Positions 32,640-44,212 of a DNA stretch of 64,000 bases are shown here, piece by piece. Each line of letters begins with the position of its first letter. Position 1 is the stretch's first letter. Source of the stretch: Armigeres subalbatus (lineage: Eukaryota > Arthropoda > Insecta > Diptera > Culicidae); assembly GCF_024139115.2 (NCBI RefSeq), contig NC_085140.1:157258452-157322451 (forward strand), read 5' to 3'. The position numbers and the translations under genes were made by a program. The notes under the pieces were generated by a model. It was not told the DNA's origin. It made no database searches and saw only the letters and a program-made list of their open reading frames with translations.

Positions 32640-33049
32640 CAATCTTTAATTTCGTACATATGAACGGAACAAAATATACGACAAGAAGTTTGGAACATGC
32701 TTCTGAAGCAAAATCTAGCTTACAACATTTCCTAAGGATTTCTCCTTCTTTATTTCATGGGCAGTACTTCAATAAATTTACAGTGAGCATGCAGCAGTCA
32801 CCCGGCGAGCATTGTATGATTTTTATCAGTTCTCAGGACGGTGAAACTGGTTTATTAGTACTAGATAGATAGTGCCCTTGTAGCACACGTTGCTTATGTC
32901 AAAATAAGTGCAATCTACCATAATGTGCGGAAACCACCGGGCGAGCATTATGTAGAGTGTGCGATAAATTGTGTGATCGCGTATGAGTGCATTGCATGTT
33001 AAGGAAGATGTAAGATTAGCCACCAACCAAGTGTCTTAACTGAATTTAC
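32640..33049. other. no gene seen
   Basis: Two loose copies of a CACCGGGCGAGCATT-type motif (about 32800 and 32935) hint at an old duplication. Nothing else. Confidence 0.4.
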
Positions 33050-33187
33050 GTGTTGCCGCTCCACCGACAAACGATAAATCCGACGACGTGAAGGACACGT
33101 TTTATGAATGTCTTGATAAAGCCTATGGAGAGTGCCCAAAGCATGCCGTGAAAATTGTTATCGGAGACGCTAACGCTCAGGTCGGTA

Positions 33188-34201
33188 CACAGAAAAAAAT
33201 AAAACTATGCAAACAAATGTAATGCACTTTCTATCTGAAAAGCGGCTTATTTTATTCAAAATGAGAGTAAAAATCGTCTCCGTAATTTTTTTGTATTTTA
33301 TGTAAAAGTTTTTTGTTTCGAGGCTGTGTGTAAAATTAAAAGTACGCGCTTTCGTCATATAAGTTCAAGAAATGTTAAATCACCTTACGTAAACAACACA
33401 TAGCTGGTGCTGTGACACCGATGAACGATGGAAAGAGAAAACACATGTTTATATTTTTCTTCACTCACAAACAAACAGTTTGTTTTCGTCTTTGAGAATT
33501 CCAAATCGAACCAAAAATTGTGCAGACGACGCAAATCGCGCTATGGTCAAGGTTTTGGTGGTAAGTAACACTTTAATCAAGACATTAATACATTAAAAAA
33601 GTGTCACTTGAGATGTTGATTTTTTTTATCTTATGAAAGTTATCAAGACGTTATTATTTATTTACAGCATCTTTAAGAATCTTCTATTCTTCCGGCGCAG
33701 CAAACTTCACCCGATATGGCGATGGTGAACCCTCGGGCGAAACCGAGCGCCCAACAGCATTGTCTTCAGTCAACATATCGGGAATAATCTGTGGAAAACT
33801 GAAGTTGATCGCCTGGACATCAATTCTCACCCAAATTAGTAAATAAATTAATGCTTATGTAAAATAAAAACTATCAATTACTAATAACAAGAATCCATAA
33901 ATTTTCCCTATTTTATTCTATAATGGTTTGACAGTATTAAAAAATTATAAATGAAACATACTTTTTATCAATTTAAAAGTATTCGTACTTTTATTTTTCA
34001 TAGTTTCTATTTGACAGTTCTACAATTGATTTTTAAAAGTTCAAACTTTCAATTTCATATATGACAACCTTACCGCTTATAAATCGAAAGTTGACGAACT
34101 TTTATTTTGACGATCCGCGACTCTCTACGAAAAAGAACCAACGAAACTTTTTATTTTAACCAACGGTTTTTTTAATTCGGTTAACGTTATTTTTTTGTGT
34201 G
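33188..34201. mobile_element. TA-flanked non-autonomous DNA element in RTE-A copy 2
   Basis: TA at 33186-33187 and 34202-34203. The ends are CACAGAAAAAAATAA and, in reverse, CACACAAAAAAATAA. RTE-A copy 1 has the same site without the insert (10286-10296, GTCGGTAGAGA), which proves the boundaries and the TA duplication. No transposase. The interior is unlike a simple MITE because it carries a stretch with exon-intron character (33543-33846). Confidence 0.88.
33543..33846 (+). other. exon-intron-like stretch inside the TA element
   Basis: ATGGTCAAGGTTTTGGTG (33543-33560) is followed at once by a consensus 5' splice site GTAAGT. About 100 bp on, TTTATTTACAG ends at 33667. After it a 58-codon frame (33670-33843, stop 33844) reads SLRIFYSSGAANFTRYGDGE, then PSGETERPTALSSV, which is protein-like. 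The reading phase that joins the downstream frame does not use the upstream ATG, so either the start lies elsewhere or the match is fortuitous. A second possible acceptor ends at 33700. I do not recognise the protein. Confidence 0.35.
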
Positions 34202-36644
34202 TAGAGAGGACTTTTTTCGTCCCATATTTGGTAGGGAGAGCCTTCACTCCGCTACCAATATCAACGGCCTACGGCTAGTAAATTTTGCTGCTGTCAGAAG
34301 GATGGCCATCAGTAGCACCTACTTTGCACGAAAAAACAGAAAGCACACCTGGAGACACCCAAATGATGAAACTTGCAACCATGTTATGTTATGGATGTTA
34401 TCGATGTGCGGACATTTAGAGCTCCGAACATTGACTCTGATCACTACCTTGTTGTCAGTAAAATTCGATCACGGTTGTCAACTGTATCGAACGAAAGATC
34501 ACAGCGAACGATGCGTTGCAATATCCAGCGATTTTCGGCGGAAGGAGTATCGGCTGAGTACCACCAGAAGCTCGACGAACGGATAAGTGCTATGGGAGTC
34601 GATCCATGGAGCGGTGAGCACAACAACACGAGAAGTGGTAGGCACTGCACAAAGGATACCCAGGACGGGTTGGTTCGATGAGGAGTGTCAGAGAGTGACA
34701 GACGAGAAGAACGTTGCCAGAAGCCGGATGTTGGTGTCGGGTACCCGATCGAATAGAGATCGATTCGAGGAAGCAAGAGCAGCCGAAAAACGAACCCACC
34801 GCAGGAAGAAAAAAGAGTACGAAGAACAAGTTATTAGTAAGGCGCAGGAAAAATGGAGCAGAACGATATGCGGAGATTATATGAGTCTGTCAATGGCGTG
34901 CGGAGATAGACAGCGCCATCTCCCGTCATGTGCAACGACCAACAAGGGAATTTGCTGACAGATAAAACCGTAGTGGCTGCCAGGTGGAAGCATCACATCG
35001 AGATTTTGTTGAATAGTGGAAGTGACGGTGCATCGGTGAACAGAATAAATATCAGCGATGATGGACAAGCTGTGGAGTCGCCTACACCAGATGAGGTTAA
35101 AAAAGCTGTTAAAGAGCTGAAAAACAACAAGGCTGCGGGGAAGGACCAGCTCCCGGCTGAACTTCTCAAACATGGCAGTGAGCAGCTTTATGAAGTTCTG
35201 CACCATATTATGTCGAACTGCTTGGACGGCCTCATTTGACCTCTCTTGAAAAAGGGCACAGACTGGAGTGCGCCAATAACCGAGGAATAACCCTCCTTAA
35301 TTCGGCGTACACAATTATGTCCCGTATTTTGTTCAACAGATTGAGACCGCTTGAAGAGTCCTTCGTTGGCGAATACCAAGCAGGTTTTCGTAAGGACCGA
35401 TCAACGACGGATCAAACGATTACCCTGAGACAAATTCTTGTCAAATTCCGGGAGTACAACTTGCCGACACATCATCTGTTTATTGATTTCAAGGCAGCGT
35501 ACGATTCAGTGAAACGGAATGAATTATGGCAAATTATGCTTGAACATGGTTTTCCAGCGAAACTGATACGGCTGATTCGTATGACGTTGGATGGATCGAA
35601 ATCAAGTGTAAGGGTTGCGGATGAAATATCGACGTCATTTGTTACTTTAGATGGATTAAAGCAGGGTAATGCACTCTCGAATCTACTGTTCAATATAGCG
35701 CTCGCGGAAGCGATTAGGAGAGCTGGTGTACAAATAAGCGGTACCATTATCACAAGATCGCATATACTCCTGAGATTTGCGGACGATATCGATATTATCG
35801 GGATTGATCGCCGTGCCGTGGAAGACGCTTTTGTGCCTTTTAAGAGGGAGACAGCGAGGATTGGACTCACGATCAATACCAGCAAAACGAAGTATATGGT
35901 CCCTGGCAATCAACGTGAAAAATTTGAAGTGGTAGAAGAATTTGTGTATCTTGAAACATTAGTGACGTGCGATAATGATGTTACCCGCGAGGTGAAAAGG
36001 CGTATTGCAGCTGCAAATAGGGCTTATTACAGACTTCGTAACCAGCTTAGGTCCCGTAGTCGGCGGTAAACAGGAGAACGGTATCCGGCGGCGTCGCATG
36101 AACCACGAATTGTACCAGGTGTATAAAGGGATGGATATTATTAAGCTTATAGAACACGGCAGACTGCGGTGGGCTGGTTGCATTGTTCGTATGCCGGAAG
36201 AACGTCAAGCGAAGATAATATTCAGTAGAGAACCCGGAAGAGGACGCAGGCTTGGTGGAAGGCCGCATACACGATGGCTTTTTGCAGTTGAAGAGGACCT
36301 GAGGGCGCTCAATGTTCATGGCGACTGGAAGCGATTGACCCAGGATCGAGTCCAGTGGAGAAGGATACTCCATTCGGCGTAGGTTCATCGAAGAGCTGTA
36401 GCCCATCAAGTATCAAGTAAGTATGTGCTGCCGCTCTACCATAGCGATAATTTAGCGGAAGGCGGAAAGAGACAAACCATACACCATCAATGATGGGTCG
36501 GTCGGAATCCTTTTTCTTTCGTCAATTTTTTCTTGCACCTCAAGGGCGCTCGATATAGTATTTTTGGATCCACATTGAGTGCGCTTTTGAATGAAACACG
36601 GTGTTAGTTTTGGTGTTTTTGGAATAGTATATTACAATGAATTA

Positions 36645-36940
36645 AGGGGCCCTCCTTAGCCGTGCGGTAAAACGCGCGGTTACAAAGCAAGACCATGCTG
36701 AGGGTGGCTGGGTTCGATTCCCGGTTCCAGTCTAGACAATTTTCGGATTGGAAATTGTCTCGACTTCCCTGGGCATAAAAGTATCATCGTGTTAGCCTCA
36801 TGATATACGAATGCAAAAATTGTAACTTGGCTTAGAAACCTCGCAGTTAATAACTGTGGAAGTGCTTAATGAACACTAAGCTGCGAGGCGGCTCTGTCCC
36901 AGTGTGGGGATGTAATGCCAATAAGAGAGAAGAGAGAGAG
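36645..36940 (+). mobile_element. Feilai-like SINE, complete, 16-bp duplication
   Basis: ATATTACAATGAATTA is repeated exactly at 36629-36644 and 36941-36956. The A-box region (TAGCCGTGCGGTAA), the B-box GGTTCGATTCC at 36711-36721, the body and a GA-rich tail are all present. The best preserved copy in the window. Confidence 0.92.
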
Positions 36941-37092
36941 ATATTACAATGAATTATTTCGCGCTAACCAATGCGACTTCCAATACATTGCTAAACAAAA
37001 TTTCTTTTCGAATGTCGATCACAAAGATACAGAAGATTGTCAGTCTCTTGAAGTAATGAGTGTCAAAATTATTTTCCTTTTCTTATCCTGTA

Positions 37093-38004
37093 GGGGAAGG
37101 TGGGTAGACTTGATCCCCGGGGAGACTTGATCACCCCCTGTTTTATCGAAAACTAAAGTAGTTTTGTTCTAGCGTATTTTTTAGTATAGATCCTCTAGAC
37201 AAATGACCTTTATGTGGTGAGTTATTTTTTGGATTGACAGCCTTATTAATTCTGCAGGGCGGTTTGTATGTTTTGACCTTCCTAAAGATTTTTTTATTGG
37301 CCACGCAAAATTTGAACAACTTTTCATTACAATGACCAAATGCTTTCGTTTTTTCACAGCAACAAGCCATAAATACGTTTATTGATCTGTACTGATGAAA
37401 ATGTCAACATTCCATCAAAGTTTTAGGATATTTGGATTTGAAGTTATTGCCTCAATATGGGGACACTTAATCCCCGTTAGTCACCCATACAAAAATTTGG
37501 CGAAAAAATTCAAAAACATTAAAAACCTTTCTTAGGCTTTTAATTTTTTGTAGATTTGACGAATTTGATGAAGGGTTGGCTGGAAAAAATATTTATTGCG
37601 TAGATCTCATAGAAAGGGGATCAAGTCTCCCCAAATTTTAAAATTGCATGTGCTGTCGAATTCAATAACAAAAATCGTTCAAGTACACGCACAGCAATTC
37701 GATATTTCCGCGTATTTTGAAGGATACATATTTAAAAAATCTTAGGGCCCCTTTCTAATTTTATCAAAGCAAGTTCTTGGAGAGGGATCAATTTCCCCCA
37801 AATATTTTCAAAGTCGATTTTTGACAGCACTCCAAAAAATCGAATGTGTATCAATAACAACAATAATTTAAGGACTGTCATACATCAGTAAAGTTAAATA
37901 CTATATTTCTTAGAGAGTATGTGTGGAAATCGCGTATATTTATTTATTTTTGGTTGTGATACATCGGAAATCAGAAAAGGGGATCAAGTCTACCCAGTCT
38001 CCCC
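37093..38004. mobile_element. TA-flanked foldback MITE (GGGGAAGGTGGGTAGAC ends)
   Basis: TA at 37091-37092 and 38005-38006. The ends GGGGAAGGTGGGTAGACTTG and, reversed, GGGGAGACTGGGTAGACTTG are followed by ATCCCC on both arms. Internal repeats of ATCAAGTCTCCCC occur at about 37620 and 37790. 912 bp, non-coding. Confidence 0.8.
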
Positions 38005-38077
38005 TATTGGATGTGTGCGTTATTGATTTTAATTAAATGTGTTGTCGTTATTGGGTTTCATTCATTTCATTCATTTT

Positions 38078-38277
38078 CGGATTGGAAATTGTCTCGACTT
38101 CTTTGGGCATAAAAGTATCATCGTGTTAGCCTCATAATATACGAATGCAAAAATGGTAACCTGGCTTAGAAACCTCGCAGTTGACAATTGTGGAAGTGCT
38201 TAATGAACACTAAGGTGCGAGGCGACTCTGTCCCAGTATGGGGATGTAATACCAATAAGAAGAAGAAGAAGAAGAGT
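38078..38277 (+). mobile_element. 5'-truncated Feilai-like SINE
   Basis: Starts within the body at TTTTCGGATTGGAAATTGTC and ends in (AAG)n. The tRNA-like head is absent. The next element begins immediately at its tail. Confidence 0.85.
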
Positions 38278-38285
38278 GTCCTTAA

Positions 38286-38817
38286 CGGGTGGCAACTAAA
38301 AACTGGAATGAAAAGAATGAAAACTACAAAGAAGAACAGTTCAATCTGATATATGTTATACAAAACTTAGGCTAATAAATATTAGCATATGGTCCGTGGT
38401 TCGCCGTGCGGCGCGGCTGGTTTGAGATGACCGCTGTACGGATCTGCCACACCGATTTTCGGAATGCTGCTTCTGATCCTGCTTATGAGTTGCTTCGTGT
38501 CTTTGGCCTTACCTTCACCTTTGTATACAATGGAGCTCAGTAGACAAAAAATGCTATGGCACGCTTAAAATGTTCGACCGTGAATTTTTTTCATGATCTT
38601 GTTTGCTTGAAAAATTTACAATGCTCGTCACAGTATTTCCTGTTTCCACGGCATTTTGTGAGCGAAAGTGAAAGTGTGTGTGCGACAATTCCAAGGAATC
38701 ATTGTATGGACTCATTCACATGAAACCATATTTCTGTGAAAGCATTATTAATCTGATAGAGAAGTATTGAAGTAATTCAAATTTTTTAGTTGCCACCCGT
38801 TTTATTATAGTTTCCTT
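38286..38817. mobile_element. inverted-repeat element with 8-bp duplication
   Basis: GTCCTTAA flanks the block at 38278-38285 and 38818-38825. CGGGTGGCAACTAAAAA at the left is mirrored at about 38787-38803, leaving about 15 extra bases at the right tip. An 8-bp duplication is compatible with hAT or P-like mobilisation, but the tips are atypical. Non-coding. Confidence 0.6.
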
Positions 38818-38907
38818 GTCCTTAAATATATATAATTCACTATGAATTCTTACCCCCAATGACGATACCTACTTTAAAGTTTTGCTTTGTATTGTCCTCA
38901 AGACTTA

Positions 38908-39137
38908 TTCTTCTTCTTCGATGGCTCTACATTCCAACTGGAACTTGGCCTGCTTTTCAACTATTCTAATAGTATTTCCTCAGTTATTATTTGAAAGCTT
39001 TTCTATGCCCGCCATCGCATGAATATGTATCTCGTGTGGAAAGTACACTGGATACACTATGCCCAGGGCGTTGAGAAATTTTCCAACCCGAAAACATTCT
39101 AGACCGAACCGAGAATCGAACTTGCCATCTCCAGATT
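38908..39137 (-). mobile_element. second SINE-like family, copy 3
   Basis: Reverse complement carries GGAGATGGCAAGTTCGATTC, GTTTTCGGGTTGGAAAATT, GGCATAGTGTATCC, GCCAAGTTCCAGTTGGAATG and (GAA)n in the family order. It is the most complete of the three copies and shows a B-box-like GTTCGATTC. Confidence 0.65.
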
Positions 39138-39174
39138 GGCAATCCTACGCCTTCAATTTTAACATTTTTTGCAA

Positions 39175-39347
39175 TTTCGACATTTTGTCCTTTCGACCTT
39201 TTGTCCCTTCGACCTTTTGTTCGTTCGACCTTTTGTCCCTTCGATCTTTTGTCCTTTCGTCCTTTTGTCTCTTCGACCTTTTGTCCATTCGACCTTTCGT
39301 CCTTCGACCTTTTGTCTTTCGACGTTTTCTCCTTCGACCTTATGTCA
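39175..39347 (-). repeat. minisatellite, unit ~16 bp, reverse orientation
   Basis: About ten imperfect units of TTCGACCTTTTGTCC, the reverse complement of the units at 32494-32634. Both long frames here (39059-39670 plus, 38987-39400 minus) run through it and owe their length to the repeat. Confidence 0.8.
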
Positions 39348-39676
39348 TAGATTCGTTCAAACTTCCGCTTAGTTCCACAAACAGGAGAACGAACAATCAA
39401 ATTGTTCGACCAACAATATCACACACGAATGACCGAAGTTCTAACTTGAGCATCAACCATAAACAATATGTGGAGTTTTGTGCACTTTCGCTACAAATGC
39501 TCAAACATGTTTGGCCAACTTTGACTCCGCCTCGACAGTTCAAACCAAAATCAAACCGCTTTGATTTTTTTTTCAACGATGCCATTTGCCAAAGGATGGT
39601 TCGAACAACTTACACACGGTCAAACAAATCATCATCCGAAGCATTTCCTTGGTATTGGAGTCAATGCTAGACCAAT
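39348..39676. other. no gene seen
   Basis: Unique-looking stretch between the minisatellite and the RTE-B duplication site. Confidence 0.4.
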
Positions 39677-39688
39677 ATGCTTGAGCGT

Positions 39689-42600
39689 CATTTTCATTTA
39701 TTTAGTTAACATCTAAACAGATAACACTGAATCAACAATTTGACGCCACAATGCACGGTTCGAGGCCGCATCTCTCCATCCTCGGATACGCCCCACGCTC
39801 GCCAAGTCGTTCTGCACCTGGTCTGCCCATCTCGCTCGCTGCGCTCCACGCCGTCTCGTACCTGCCGGATCGGAAGCGAACACCATCGTTGCAGGGTTGC
39901 TGTCCGGCATTCTTGCAACAACATTCAACAACAACACAATTCCTCGACCACCTCGAAGGTATCCCCGTCTATCGTAACACTGCTTCCCAGGCGGGCCCTG
40001 TCGCGCTCGGCTCCGCCCACAAGCATGTACTTTGTCTTTGACGCATTCACCACCAGTCCAACTTTTGTTGCTTCACGTTTCAGGCGGGTGTACAGTTCTG
40101 CCACCTTTGCAAATGTTCGGCCGACAATGTCCATGTCATCCGCGAAGCAAATAAATTGACTGGATCTGCTGAAAATCGTACCCCGGCTGTTACACCCGGC
40201 TCTCCGCATGACACCTTCTAGCGCAATGTTGAACAACAGGCACGAAAGTCCATCACCTTGTCTTAGTCCCCGGCGCGATTCGAACGAACTGGAGTGTTCG
40301 CCCGAAATCTTCAAACAGTTTTGCACACCATCCACCGTTGCTTTGATCAGTCTGGTAAGCTTCCTAGCGAAGCTGTTCTCGTCCATAATTTTCCATAGCT
40401 TTACGCGGTCTATACTGTCGTATGCCGCCTTGAAATCAACGAACAGATGGTGCGTTGGGACCTGGTATTCACGGCATTTTTGAAGGATTTGCCGTACAGT
40501 AAAGATCTGGTCCGTTGTCGAGCGGCCGTCAACGAAGCCGGCTTGATAACTTCCCACGAACTCGTTCACTAATGGTGACAGACGACGGAAGATGATCTGG
40601 GATATCACTTTGTAGGCGGCATTAAGGATGGTGATCGCTCGAAAGTTCTCACACTCCAGCTTGTCGCCTTTCTTGTAGATGGGGTATTTAACCCCTTCCT
40701 TCCACTCCTCCGGTAGCTGTTCGGTTTCCCAGATCCTGACTATCAGTTTGTGCAGGCAAGTGGCCAGCTTTTCCGGGCCCATCTTGATGAGCTCAGCTCC
40801 GATACCATCCTTACCAGCTGCTTTATTGGTCTTTAGCTGTTGAATGGCATCCTTAACTTCCCTCAAGGTGGGGGCTGGTTGGCTTCCATCGTCCGCTGAA
40901 CTGACGTAGTCTTCTCCTCCGCTGCCTTGACTTTCACTGCCTGTACTCTCAGTGCCATTCAGATGTTCCTCGTAGTGCTGCTTCCACCTTTCGATCACCA
41001 CACGTTCGTCCGTCAAGATGCTCCCATCCTTATCCCGGCACATTTCGGCTCGCGGCACGAAGCCTTTGCGGGATGCGTTGAGCTTCTGATAGAACTTGCG
41101 TGTATCTTGAGAACGGCACAGCTGTTCCATCTCCTCGCACTCCGCTTCTTCCAGGCGGCGTTTCTTCTCCTGAAAAGGCGGGTCTGCTGTCTCCGCTTCC
41201 GTCTATAACGTTCTACGTTCTGCCGGGTACCTTGCTGCAGCGCGACCGCCCGCGCTGCGTCCTTCTCCTCCAGAATCTGTCTGCATTCTTCGTCGAACCA
41301 ATCGTTCCGTCGACTTCGACCCATATACCCGACGTTGTTCTCCGCTGCGTCGTTAATGGCTGCTTTAACTGTACTCCAGCAGTCCTTAAGAGGGGCCCCA
41401 TCGAGCTCACCCTCTTCCGGCAACGCTGCCTCGAGATGCTGCGCGTATGCAGTGGCGACATCAGGTTGCTTCAGTCGCTCTAGGTCGTACCGCGGCGGTC
41501 GTCGGTACCGAACATTGTTGATGACGGATAGTTTTGGGCGCAGTTTAACCATCACCAGATAGTGGTCAGAGTCGATGTTAGCGCCACGATATATCCTGAC
41601 GTCGATAATGTCGGAGAAGTGCCGTCCATCAATCAGAACGTGGTCGATTTGTGATTCTGTCTGCAGTGGTGATCTCCAGGTGTACCGATACGGGAGGCTG
41701 TGTTGGAAGTAGGTGCTACGAATGGCCATATTCTTGGAGCCGGCGAAATCAATTAGTCGTAGGCCGTTTTCGTTCGTCAGCCGGTGAGCGCTGAACTTTC
41801 CAATAGTCGGTCTAAACTCCTCCTCTTGGCCAACCTGAGCGTTCAAATCTCCTATGATGATTTTGACGTCGTGTCTTGGGCAGCTGTCGTACTCACGTTC
41901 CAGCTGCGCGTAGAATGCGTCCTTATCATCATCAGTGCTTCCGGAGTGTGGGCTATGGACGTTGATTATGCTGAAGTTGAAGAACCGGCCTTTGATCCTC
42001 AACCTGCACATTCTTTCATTGATCGGCCACCACCCGATCACGCGCCTTTGCATATCGCCCATCACTATGAAAGCTGTTCCCAGCTCGTGTGTGTTGCCGC
42101 AGCTCTGGTAGATGGTATGATTACCTCTAAACGTTCGCACCATTGATCCCTTCCAACAAACCTCCTGCAGCGCTACGATGCCGAATCCACGGTCCTTGAG
42201 CACATCGGCGAGTATGCGTGTGCTCCCGATGAAGTTGAGAGATTTGCAGTTCCACGAACCGAGTTTCCAATCGCTAGTCCCTTTTCGTCGCAGTGGTCTT
42301 CGCCGATGGTTCCGGTCCGTACTCTCTTGTTGATTGTTCGTTGCTTATGATTTTTTAAAGGCTGGCTTGCAGGGCCTGACACCGAACCCCCTAAATTTCC
42401 GGAGGACCATTCCTCCTTATTTTCGGTGGACCATGGTGCACAGTTTCACTTAGAGTCCCTCGCTGGCACTCGGACGATGATCAGCCGCCCCTAACATGGA
42501 GAACAGACGCTGTTGTGAGCCGATCCTGACATGGAGAACAGACGCTCAATAAGATTTGCACCTCCGGAGAGGAGCAAACCCCCCCTTCCCTGTCAGCATA

Positions 42601-42788
42601 CGACCATAGTTCCCACCGGGGTTGGTTACCCGATCTTCCCTAAGGTTGCTCGTATCCCGGCCGGCACCGCGGGGAGGTAGGGATAGGAGTTGCTGGGTAA
42701 GAGGCTAAGGACCGCGAGATGGGGTCTATTTTATTCCTTCAGGTACGCGAAGTACCAATGGTACGCTTTACCCAGCATTTGCCGTGCC
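39689..42788 (-). mobile_element. RTE-clade retrotransposon, lineage B copy 2
   Basis: A 12-bp duplication ATGCTTGAGCGT lies at 39677-39688 and 42789-42800. The 5' end equals that of copy 1 and the 3' end retains a short ATAAAT-type tail, so it inserted full length. It later lost about 380 bp of the C-terminal coding region near 39925. It faces copy 1 across 13.7 kb and is very similar to it. Confidence 0.93.
39713..42345 (-). pseudogene. RTE-B endonuclease/reverse transcriptase, copy 2
   Basis: The minus-strand frame is open from about 42345 through the endonuclease (SWNCKSLNFIGS; GIVALQEVCW; GDLNAQVGQEEEFRP; NGLRLIDFAGS) to about 41168. There a one-base loss in a T run shifts the frame. 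It continues as reverse transcriptase from 41130 to 39925, with YQAGFVDGRSTTDQ, LFVDFKAAYDSID, GLRQGDGLS and CFADDMDIVG. Near 39925 the sequence jumps, across a short TTGTTGTTG-type filler, to the last 70 codons (VARMPDSNPATMVF onward). The reverse transcriptase core is free of stops, better than copy 1, but thumb and C-terminal parts are lost. Confidence 0.9.
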
Positions 42789-42875
42789 ATGCTTGAGCGT
42801 GTGTACGCTATATAACGAACAGCCAACCAAAATGCATCCAAAGGTAGACGATCCAAAGTGTTGCAAATTTACATA

Positions 42876-43558
42876 GGGTGAGACGGTATAATATTGCTCC
42901 CTTAAGGCAATACTTTTCAACGCAATGTTTGCAAACTTTGTGTTACTTGGTAGTCCAAAAAGTCGAAAATGTATTGCCTGTGAGTAGTCATATAAAAATA
43001 TTACAGAGAACACGTAATAAAGCTTTTTTGAAAAGTCGCCAGAGACGTTTCATAGCCCTTCGTTAGTATTTTATCCATCCCGTAATGAAGGTTACAAATC
43101 TCTATGTACTTGACATAAAGAAACCAACATAAGTCCATTTAAGCAGGTTTGAATTACATTTCAATAGTTTCCATATAATTTGCTGCAGGCGTTTTGACGC
43201 GTTTTGACCAGTGAAACATATTTTCGAAAAACGTTACATTTTTGAAGATGGAAGCAATTCTATATCATATTAACCACTGGGAAATGTTATTTTGTTGCCC
43301 AACTGAGTTTTCCAATGCAAGTTTTGCGGACAGCATGCTAGTGTCGCTCCAGAATGTTGAGCAAACAAACATTGAAAGTTTTTGTATTTTGACAATCTTT
43401 TCATTATGTAATATAAAAATACTTCCACATTCACATAGTATGACAGTTTAAAAAATACTTAATGGTACCAACTGATTTTTACTATTAGTTAGCTATAGTT
43501 TTCTAAAAATCAAGGGACGGCGCTTTGGCCAGGTGGGGCGCATTATACCGTCTTACCC
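42876..43558. mobile_element. TA-flanked foldback MITE (GGGTGAGACGGTATAAT ends)
   Basis: TA at 42874-42875 and 43559-43560. The ends GGGTGAGACGGTATAATATTG and, reversed, GGGTAAGACGGTATAATGC form inverted repeats. 683 bp, non-coding; the short frames inside have no domains. Confidence 0.78.
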
Positions 43559-43560
43559 TA

Positions 43561-44210
43561 CCTGGTTTGAGGGTACGCAATTTTCAATAGCATTTGTGCT
43601 CGGAAATAAGCAACTGGCTCCAGTTACAAAACAAATCTCTGTGCCTGTAATAGCGTTTTATGAAAAGATGAAACTCACCAGAAAAACGTCTGGCCTGAGT
43701 TGCTTGAGGCCATTTAGTATAAAAAAAAAAGAATCTAGATTATTTCTATGTGCTCATGTATCGCATGTACAAGTCCAATAGGACCAGCTGAGAAAAAAAG
43801 TAGTGCTGCAATCTCGGTCTTCAGCTCTGTGTCCTTATCATTTGCACTTAGCCTTGGCTTAATCCCACTTCTTCAGGTTCTTTTTGTCCTCTCAAAAGCG
43901 CAAAACAGCAACCGTCTGTCTGTTGATGAGAGGAAAAATTTCCAACAATTTCAAAATTAACAACTGTTCTTCAAGCCTCTGCTGATGCTGATGCCTATAG
44001 AGAACATTACTTGATGTGGAAGCGTGGTTGGCGTGGTGAATGAATTTTTACTTTTTGGAACTCGTCCGACGTTCGTGAGCATCAGTGGAAAAAATGAATG
44101 GCATGGTTTTTTCCAACTGGTGAAACCGACTTTTTTACGTTTATGTTGCGCCTGCAAACTTCTGGCCTTTTTATTTGGCGGGCTTTTGTTTTGTTTCCAG
44201 TAGGGTAACC
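43561..44210. other. no gene called
   Basis: Two short plus frames (43533-43781, 43748-43960) and a minus frame (43957-44373) lack domains. The sequence seems unique. Confidence 0.4.
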
Positions 44211-44212
44211 GT

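Larger units (their letters stand above)
33070..36382 (+). pseudogene. RTE-A endonuclease/reverse transcriptase, copy 2 (multiple lesions)
   Basis: Endonuclease text starts at about 33070 (KDTFYECLDKAYGECPKH, then IVIGDANAQVG), jumps the insertion, and resumes at 34204. Compared with copy 1 there are small deletions near 34381 (endonuclease), 34590 and 35215. There is a frameshift near 34850, a deletion of about 40 bp near 35910 and a deletion of about 160 bp near 36060 that removes the ALYGHETWTL region. The reverse transcriptase core (FIDFKAAYDSVK; RFADDIDIIG) is readable at 35236-36069 and the C-terminus at 36070-36382. It is not functional. Confidence 0.85.
33066..36424 (+). mobile_element. 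RTE-clade retrotransposon, lineage A copy 2
   Basis: Flanked by an imperfect 16-bp duplication, GTGTTGCCGCTCCACC (33050-33065) and GTGCTGCCGCTCTACC (36425-36440), 14 of 16 matching. It is 5'-truncated, but extends about 120 bp further upstream than copy 1. It ends in the same AAGTATCAAGTAAG. It is interrupted by the TA-flanked element 33188-34201. It lies in the same orientation as copy 1, about 20 kb away. Confidence 0.87.

Noticed and set aside
39059..39670. 203-codon ORF with repeated FRPFVPSTFC-like text, and its minus counterpart
   Set aside because: Produced by the 16-bp minisatellite; no unique domain.
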